A stretch of 12,646 nt of DNA from contig CAIVOB010000080.1 of assembly GCA_903907475.1 (NCBI GenBank), positions 1 through 12,646 on the forward strand, given 5' to 3'. Positions 6,452-12,646 of this stretch are shown piece by piece. This DNA is from Candidatus Omnitrophota bacterium. Its GTDB lineage: Bacteria; Omnitrophota; Gorgyraeia; Gygaellales; Profunditerraquicolaceae. A program made the position numbers and the translations under genes. Numbering within the stretch: position 1 is the first letter of the stretch; each line of letters begins with the position of its first letter. The notes below the pieces were generated by a model. It made no database searches. It saw nothing but the letters and a program-made list of their open reading frames with translations, and had not been told where the DNA came from.

Positions 6452-6479
6452 TTGACAAGCATGGCAATTGTGATAAAGT
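6452..6479 (+). promoter_or_regulatory. Promoter of the ATP synthase operon
   Basis: Consensus -35 TTGACA (6452-6457) is spaced 16 nt from TAAAGT (6474-6479), preceded by TG one base upstream (TGaTAAAGT), an extended -10. Predicted start is near 6486, giving a leader of about 105 nt before the first atp gene. The 11 bases 6451-6461 equal 478-488 at the other promoter in the window. Confidence 0.6.
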
Positions 6480-6520
6480 AATCATGCTTGGGAGGGGAGA
6501 GTAGTTATCGTAATGACAGA

Positions 6521-6564
6521 GACGTCTTAAATCCTTGAATGGATAAAAGACGTCAATTTTTTTT
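6521..6564 (+). terminator. Terminator-like hairpin in the atp leader, candidate attenuator
   Basis: GACGTCTT (6521-6528) pairs perfectly with AAGACGTC (6547-6554). Inside, ATCC (6531-6534) pairs with GGAT (6541-6544) around a 6-nt loop. Eight T follow (6557-6564). It lies between the atp promoter and the first atp gene, so full-length transcription must read through it. A small hairpin, GTTAT (6504-6508) with ATGAC (6513-6517), precedes it. The word GACAGAGACGTCTT (6515-6528) is nearly the same as 626-639 in the other leader. Confidence 0.65.
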
Positions 6565-6591
6565 GGGCGCAGCAGGATCTAGGACACTCTC

Positions 6592-6831
6592 ATGCGTAAA
6601 GAAAATTTATATCAGGGGATAAAAATCGTGGGTTTTATTACCTTTATTCCTTTTATTTTAGCGGCTGGCCCGTTGGCGGGTTTTTGGGTGGGAGATTTTT
6701 TAGAAAAAAAATTTAATTTTCCAACTTACGTAGTATTTATTGGCATTGGTGTTGGTTTTTTGGTGGCAGTAATGGAGTTGTTAAAGATCCTTAAAGCTGT
6801 CGCGAAAGCAATTAAAAATGAGCATGGATAA
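6592..6831 (+). CDS. atpI: AtpI/AtpZ-like ATP synthase accessory membrane protein
   Basis: This 79-residue protein has two hydrophobic helices (about 11-32 and 43-66) joined by a short loop with AGPLAGFWVGDFLEKKFNFP, a pattern typical of the small AtpZ/AtpI proteins encoded at the head of atp operons. Relatives help assemble the c-ring or act in Mg2+ supply; neither role can be read from the sequence. AGGA (6581-6584) is the ribosome-binding site. The gene overlaps atpB by 14 nt, so translation is likely coupled. The family is short and divergent, so the symbol rests mainly on position and topology; atpZ would be an equally good label. Confidence 0.8.
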   Translation: MRKENLYQGIKIVGFITFIPFILAAGPLAGFWVGDFLEKKFNFPTYVVFIGIGVGFLVAVMELLKILKAVAKAIKNEHG

Positions 6832-7573
6832 CGGAATAGCCGAATTACCAAATATTTTAGCGATTTTAGCCGAAAAATCACCGGGAAATGTTTTCTTTAA
6901 ATTTATTTATCACTGGGAAAATGTAATTTTTTCTTTGGTGGTTGTTTTTATTTTAGGAATTTTAGCTTTTTTGGGCTGTCGAAAAAGAAATTTAATTCCT
7001 CGCAGCCGGTTACAGGTAGCCTTGGAGTTGATTGTTGAAGGTTTAGATGATTTTGTTTGTGGCATTATGGGGCCTAAGGGCAGAAAATATACTCCTTTTA
7101 TCGGAACGCTTTTTGTGTACATTCTTTTTATGAACCTTTTGGGGTTAGTACCTTATATGAAGGCTGCTACGGCTAGTTGGTCAACCACTTTAGCGTTGGC
7201 GCTTTGTGTATTTTTTTACGTGCAATATACTGCAATTAAGGAGTTGGGATTCTTGGGATACCTGGATCACTTGGCAGGCAAACCGCGGGGGGTTTTTGCT
7301 TTCACGGTGATTATGCCGGTGTTTATGTTATTTTTACATATTATTACGGAACTGATTCGTCCAATAAGCTTATCTTTACGTTTGCGGGGTAATATTTGGG
7401 GTGATGAAATCTTGTTGTCACTGCTTTCAAGCTTTGGGATTAAAGGATTTCCGTTGTTATTTTTTAATATGGGCATGGCTTTATTAACGGCGGTAGTCCA
7501 GGCGGTAGTTTTTTGTTTATTAACCACGATTTATTTTGCTTTAGTTTTAGATTACGAAGAAGAAGCGGCATAG
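6818..7573 (+). CDS. atpB: ATP synthase F0 subunit a
   Basis: Subunit a (251 residues) forms the two half-channels that bring ions to and from the c-ring. The sequence has five to six hydrophobic helices. The essential arginine lies in SLSLRLRGN: Arg188, equivalent to E. coli Arg210, followed by Asn192 and Glu197 at the expected spacing, with Gln228 matching the conserved C-terminal Gln. An earlier FMNLLGLVPY motif (near 105) is also typical. The residue before GN is Arg190 where Phe is common in other bacteria. The start overlaps the end of atpI; a second ATG at 6824 is a possible start, and neither has a clear ribosome-binding site, which fits coupling. Confidence 0.95.
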   Translation: MSMDNGIAELPNILAILAEKSPGNVFFKFIYHWENVIFSLVVVFILGILAFLGCRKRNLIPRSRLQVALELIVEGLDDFVCGIMGPKGRKYTPFIGTLFVYILFMNLLGLVPYMKAATASWSTTLALALCVFFYVQYTAIKELGFLGYLDHLAGKPRGVFAFTVIMPVFMLFLHIITELIRPISLSLRLRGNIWGDEILLSLLSSFGIKGFPLLFFNMGMALLTAVVQAVVFCLLTTIYFALVLDYEEEAA

Positions 7574-7592
7574 AAAAGTTCGGGATTAATTC

Positions 7593-7634
7593 GCACATTG
7601 ACTTATATTCACTTGCGTTTCATAAGTCAAGTGC
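7593..7634 (+). promoter_or_regulatory. Strong intercistronic RNA hairpin before atpE
   Basis: GCAC (7593-7596) and TTGACTTAT (7598-7606) pair with ATAAGTCAA (7622-7630) and GTGC (7631-7634), giving 13 base pairs with one bulged A and a 15-nt loop. No T run follows, so termination is unlikely. It lies in the longest gap of the operon (87 nt), just before a strong ribosome-binding site (GGGGG, 7647-7651). A role in processing or in protecting the atpE message is inferred. Confidence 0.6.
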
Positions 7635-7660
7635 TCATTAAAAAAAGGGGGTAATGCAAT

Positions 7661-7888
7661 ATGGATACGAAATCATTTATGAATTTGGGAGTGGCACTGG
7701 GTTTAGGGCTTGCAGCTTGTGGTTCAGCGATTGGTTTAGGCATGGCAGTGGCAGCGGCTTTAAGCGGAATTAGTAGACAGCCTGAGGCAACGAATAAAAT
7801 TATGATGAATATGATTATTGGTTGCGCATTTATTGAAGCAATTACAATTTATATTTTAGTATTTGCTTTTATGTACGCGACGAAATAG
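7661..7888 (+). CDS. atpE: ATP synthase F0 subunit c, probably proton-specific
   Basis: This 75-residue two-helix protein builds the rotating c-ring. Helix 1 carries the glycine/alanine packing motif (G21...G25xG27xA29), the polar loop is RQPEA (39-43), and helix 2 carries the ion-binding Glu59 in AFIEAITIY. At the places where the Na+-dependent Ilyobacter ring has Gln32, Val63, Ser66 and Thr67, this protein has Leu26, Phe57, Ala60 and Ile61. With the Na+ ligands absent, proton coupling is the better reading, although Tyr64 is shared. It is one of the shortest forms in the family, without extra N- or C-terminal extensions. A strong upstream hairpin and GGGGG ribosome-binding site suit the high copy number of this subunit. 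Confidence 0.96.
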   Translation: MDTKSFMNLGVALGLGLAACGSAIGLGMAVAAALSGISRQPEATNKIMMNMIIGCAFIEAITIYILVFAFMYATK

Positions 7889-7909
7889 GTTTAAAAAGTT
7901 GAGGGGAGT

Positions 7910-8407
7910 ATGGAATTTTTAAAGATACTTAGTGCCAGTGAAATTTTTGCTCAGATTTTAAGTTTTTTTCTTTTGCTTTTTTTACTTAAGCATTTTACTT
8001 GGAAAAAAATTCTTAATTTACTTGATGAGCGTAAGGAAAAAATTCGTTCTCAGCTTGGGGAAATAGAAGCAACTAAACTTGAGATTGCCAAACTGAAAAA
8101 CGAACATGAATTTCAACTGGTAGCGATTGCCGATCAGGCGCAAGGAAAGATCGATCAGGCGATTGCTGAGGCGAAAATTATTAATACGCAAATGCGTAAG
8201 GAAGCTTATGCCCAGGCGCAGGATATTATTACTGACGCGCGCAATCAAGTAAAATATGAGGTTTCTAAAGTTCGCGAACAATTGAAAGATAAAATTGTAG
8301 ATATTGCTTTAGGGGCGGCGCGTAATGTGATTCAGGAAAAACTGGATGAGAATAGTGACCGTAAAATTGTGGAGAAGTTTATTCAGGAGTTAGAAGAGAT
8401 AGAATGA
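7910..8407 (+). CDS. atpF: ATP synthase F0 subunit b
   Basis: Subunit b (165 residues) is the peripheral stalk that holds F1 still against the rotor. One N-terminal membrane helix (about 10-28) is followed by a long charged, heptad-like helix (about 33-150) rich in Ala, Glu, Lys and Gln, and a C-terminal part that binds delta. The ribosome-binding site GAGGGGAG (7901-7908) is close to the ATG. The last bases overlap the atpH start (ATGA). There is only one b-type gene, so the stalk is probably a b2 homodimer rather than the b-b' pair of photosynthetic bacteria. Confidence 0.93.
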   Translation: MEFLKILSASEIFAQILSFFLLLFLLKHFTWKKILNLLDERKEKIRSQLGEIEATKLEIAKLKNEHEFQLVAIADQAQGKIDQAIAEAKIINTQMRKEAYAQAQDIITDARNQVKYEVSKVREQLKDKIVDIALGAARNVIQEKLDENSDRKIVEKFIQELEEIE

Positions 8408-8952
8408 TTAAAGATCAGGTGGTTGTTGCTAGATACGCGGAAGCTTTTTTAAGTTTTGCTCGTAATAATTGCGGAGAGGCTAAAGGTTTGGCGGATTTAT
8501 CCATCGCTAAAAATATCATTCGTGATAATCCCGGTTTTGGGCAAATATTAAGTAATCCGGAGATCGCTTACGCTGAAAAATGCTCCATTATTGATGGCGT
8601 GTTGCGTGACGGCCTTTCCAATGAAATTCGTTATTTTTTAAAATTACTTCTAGAAAAAAAACGTTTTAACATTTTTTTAGAAGTCGGTGAGTATTTGCGC
8701 CTTAAATATAGCCATCAGGGCCAGGTGGATGTCTTATTAAAAACGGCTTTTCCGTTAGAATTAGATTTAATTGCTAAAATTGAGGTGGCTTTAGAAAAGA
8801 AACTGCAAAAAAAGTTGAGATTTTATATTGATTTAGATGGTTCATTATTAGGCGGAGTACAGGTGACGGTTGGTAACACGATTATTGATGGCTCGGTGCG
8901 CAAGCGGCTGGAAGAATTAAAAGAGAAACTTACGACTGTGCGGATGGACTAA
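8404..8952 (+). CDS. atpH: ATP synthase F1 subunit delta
   Basis: The delta subunit (182 residues) sits on top of F1 and links it to the b stalk. The N-terminal helical domain opens with VARYAEAFLSFA, and the C-terminal signature GGVQVTVGNTIIDGSV begins at residue 150, both standard for the OSCP/delta family. The start overlaps the atpF stop by 4 nt and depends on coupling. Length is normal for the family. Confidence 0.94.
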   Translation: MIKDQVVVARYAEAFLSFARNNCGEAKGLADLSIAKNIIRDNPGFGQILSNPEIAYAEKCSIIDGVLRDGLSNEIRYFLKLLLEKKRFNIFLEVGEYLRLKYSHQGQVDVLLKTAFPLELDLIAKIEVALEKKLQKKLRFYIDLDGSLLGGVQVTVGNTIIDGSVRKRLEELKEKLTTVRMD

Positions 8953-8974
8953 TTTTTGTTAAGGAAGGAATAAA

Positions 8975-10495
8975 ATGGTTTTAAAACCGGAAGAAGTAAC
9001 ATCGATAATTGAGAAAGAGTTAGAGAAATATAAAACTCGTTTGCGTACGGAATCTATCGGCACGGTGATTCAGGTCGGCGATACGATCGCGCGGGTTTAT
9101 GGGTTAGATGATGTGATGATGGGGGAACTGGTGGAATTTTCCGATAATATTATGGGGATGGTTTTAAATCTCGAGGAAGATAGCGTGGGAGTGGTAATTT
9201 TTGGTACGGATAATCCAGATAAAAATATTCGCGAAGGCGATATTGTCAAGCGTACCGGTAAAATTGTGCAGGTTCCGGTGGGCGAGGCTCTGGTGGGGAG
9301 AGTTGTTAACGGTTTAGGTAAGCCTATTGACGGTAAAGGAGCAATTAATACGGATAAATTTAGGCCGATTGAGTCCAGTGCTCCGAATGTTGTCCAAAGA
9401 CAGCCGGTAAATGAACCTTTGCAAACTGGAATTAAAGCGATTGATGCGATGACTCCGATTGGCCGTGGCCAGCGAGAATTAATTATTGGTGATCGGCAAA
9501 CCGGAAAAACCGCGATTGCGATTGATGCGATTATTAATCAAAAAGGAAAAGATGTTTATTGCATTTATTGTGCTATCGGCCAGAAATTATCAAGCGTCGT
9601 CGCGGTCAATGAAGTATTGAAAAAGAATGGAGCGATGGAGTATACCACGATTGTCAGCGCCTCTAGCCGGGCTTCGGCTTCTTTGCAGTATCTTGCTCCT
9701 TATGCGGCATGCGCGATGGCGGAAGAATTTATGTACCGCGGGAAGCATGTTTTAGTAATTTATGATGATTTATCTAAACATGCCCAGGCTTATCGACAGT
9801 TATCCTTATTGCTTCGTCGTCCGCCGGGAAGAGAGGCTTATCCGGGAGATATCTTTTATTTGCATTCCCGGCTTTTAGAGCGTTCAGCTAAATTAAATGA
9901 TGTTTTAGGTGCCGGTTCAATTACTGCTATACCGATTGTGGAAACTCAAGCCGGGGATATCTCAAGTTATATTCCCACTAATGTTATTTCAATTACTGAT
10001 GGCCAGATTTATTTAGAGAGTGATTTATTTTACGCTGGGGTGAGGCCGGCAGTAAATGTGGGATTATCAGTTTCGCGGGTTGGTGGTAAAGCGCAAAGCA
10101 AAATTATGCGTCAGGTAGCCTCTAAATTAAGGCTGGATTTAGCACAGTACCGAGAGCTAGTGACTTTTACACAGTTTGGAACGGATTTAGATAAAACTAC
10201 GCGCGCACAATTGACCCGCGGAGAGAGAATGGTCGAAGTGCTAAAACAGATGCAGTATGCGCCACTTTCAGTTGCTCGTCAGATCGTTATTATTTATGCC
10301 GGAACAAACGGTTATTTGGATGATTTGCCAGTGGCGGAAGTAAGAAAATTTGAAAGTGAATTTGATAAATTTTTAGATCAAAAACATCCGGAAATTTTAG
10401 CGGAGATTGAATTACAAAATGATTTAAATCCTGATTTAAAAAGTAAGTTGGATAACATAATTGTCGATTTTAAAAAAGCAAAATTTAGTGCTTAA
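8975..10495 (+). CDS. atpA: ATP synthase F1 subunit alpha
   Basis: Alpha (506 residues) is the non-catalytic nucleotide-binding subunit of the F1 hexamer. Its order is intact: N-terminal beta-barrel (about 25-95, with [19 protein letters not shown]), Walker A loop GDRQTGKT (172-179), the conserved stretch [28 protein letters not shown], and [10 protein letters not shown] containing Arg368, the arginine finger that reaches into the catalytic site of beta. A helical C-terminal domain follows. AAGGAAGGA (8961-8969) is a good ribosome-binding site. Length and motifs are ordinary, with no truncation. Confidence 0.98.
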   Translation: MVLKPEEVTSIIEKELEKYKTRLRTESIGTVIQVGDTIARVYGLDDVMMGELVEFSDNIMGMVLNLEEDSVGVVIFGTDNPDKNIREGDIVKRTGKIVQVPVGEALVGRVVNGLGKPIDGKGAINTDKFRPIESSAPNVVQRQPVNEPLQTGIKAIDAMTPIGRGQRELIIGDRQTGKTAIAIDAIINQKGKDVYCIYCAIGQKLSSVVAVNEVLKKNGAMEYTTIVSASSRASASLQYLAPYAACAMAEEFMYRGKHVLVIYDDLSKHAQAYRQLSLLLRRPPGREAYPGDIFYLHSRLLERSAKLNDVLGAGSITAIPIVETQAGDISSYIPTNVISITDGQIYLESDLFYAGVRPAVNVGLSVSRVGGKAQSKIMRQVASKLRLDLAQYRELVTFTQFGTDLDKTTRAQLTRGERMVEVLKQMQYAPLSVARQIVIIYAGTNGYLDDLPVAEVRKFESEFDKFLDQKHPEILAEIELQNDLNPDLKSKLDNIIVDFKKAKFSA

Positions 10496-10504
10496 TTAAA
10501 GACT

Positions 10505-12646
<2,142 letters not shown>

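Noticed and set aside
6486-6591. Known riboswitch, for example a Na+-sensing class, in the atp leader
   Set aside because: No recognisable consensus could be matched by eye, and the c-ring lacks Na+ ligands, so a Na+ signal has no support. The leader is kept only as an unnamed candidate attenuator.

Overview
The window is a continuous plus-strand stretch of bacterial chromosome. It is AT-rich, with many TTA, ATT and AAA codons. An exported protein ending in phenylalanine and an ExbB/ExbD pair point to a Gram-negative cell with an outer membrane. The large type III glutamine synthetase, low GC and a perfect palindromic repeat carrying GGGACAGACAC would suit an uncultured phylum such as Omnitrophota or Elusimicrobiota. 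That placement is inference and was not tested.

Region 1 (1-690): a small PilZ-domain protein (67-456), then a 234-nt gene-free stretch. The stretch holds a good sigma-70-type promoter (479-506), a palindrome at the predicted start of transcription (511-526) and three successive hairpins each followed by T-runs (539-568, 580-623, 631-671).

Region 2 (691-6383): a tightly packed gene run: exported beta-barrel-like protein, Amt ammonium channel, PII signal protein, GSIII glutamine synthetase, ExbB/TolQ-like and ExbD/TolR-like proteins. Gaps are 14-34 nt, exbB and exbD overlap by 4 nt, and no terminator is visible inside. The core (amt-PII-GSIII) takes up ammonium, senses nitrogen/energy status and fixes ammonium into glutamine. 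The exported protein in front and the proton-driven ExbBD motor behind are unusual company. The PII protein has Glu at position 51 in place of the tyrosine that is uridylylated in enterobacteria.

Region 3 (6384-6591): a perfect 26-bp inverted repeat with a 17-nt loop (6381-6449) that contains the exbD stop codon and ends 2 nt before a second promoter (6452-6479). A leader with a strong terminator-like hairpin (6521-6564) follows. Both long non-coding stretches share the promoter word CTTGACAAGCA and the hairpin word GACRAAGACGTCTT/GACAGAGACGTCTT, so the two operons may carry related attenuator leaders.

Region 4 (6592-12646): the F-type ATP synthase operon in canonical order: atpI/atpZ-like, atpB, atpE, atpF, atpH, atpA, atpG and atpD (cut by the window end). 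The c subunit lacks the usual Na+ ligands, which suggests proton coupling. A strong hairpin sits just upstream of atpE, the gene whose product is needed in most copies.

Most of the window is recognisable housekeeping and nitrogen-assimilation content. The less ordinary signals are the paired leaders, the palindromic repeat, the PII T-loop and the gene company around amt/GSIII.
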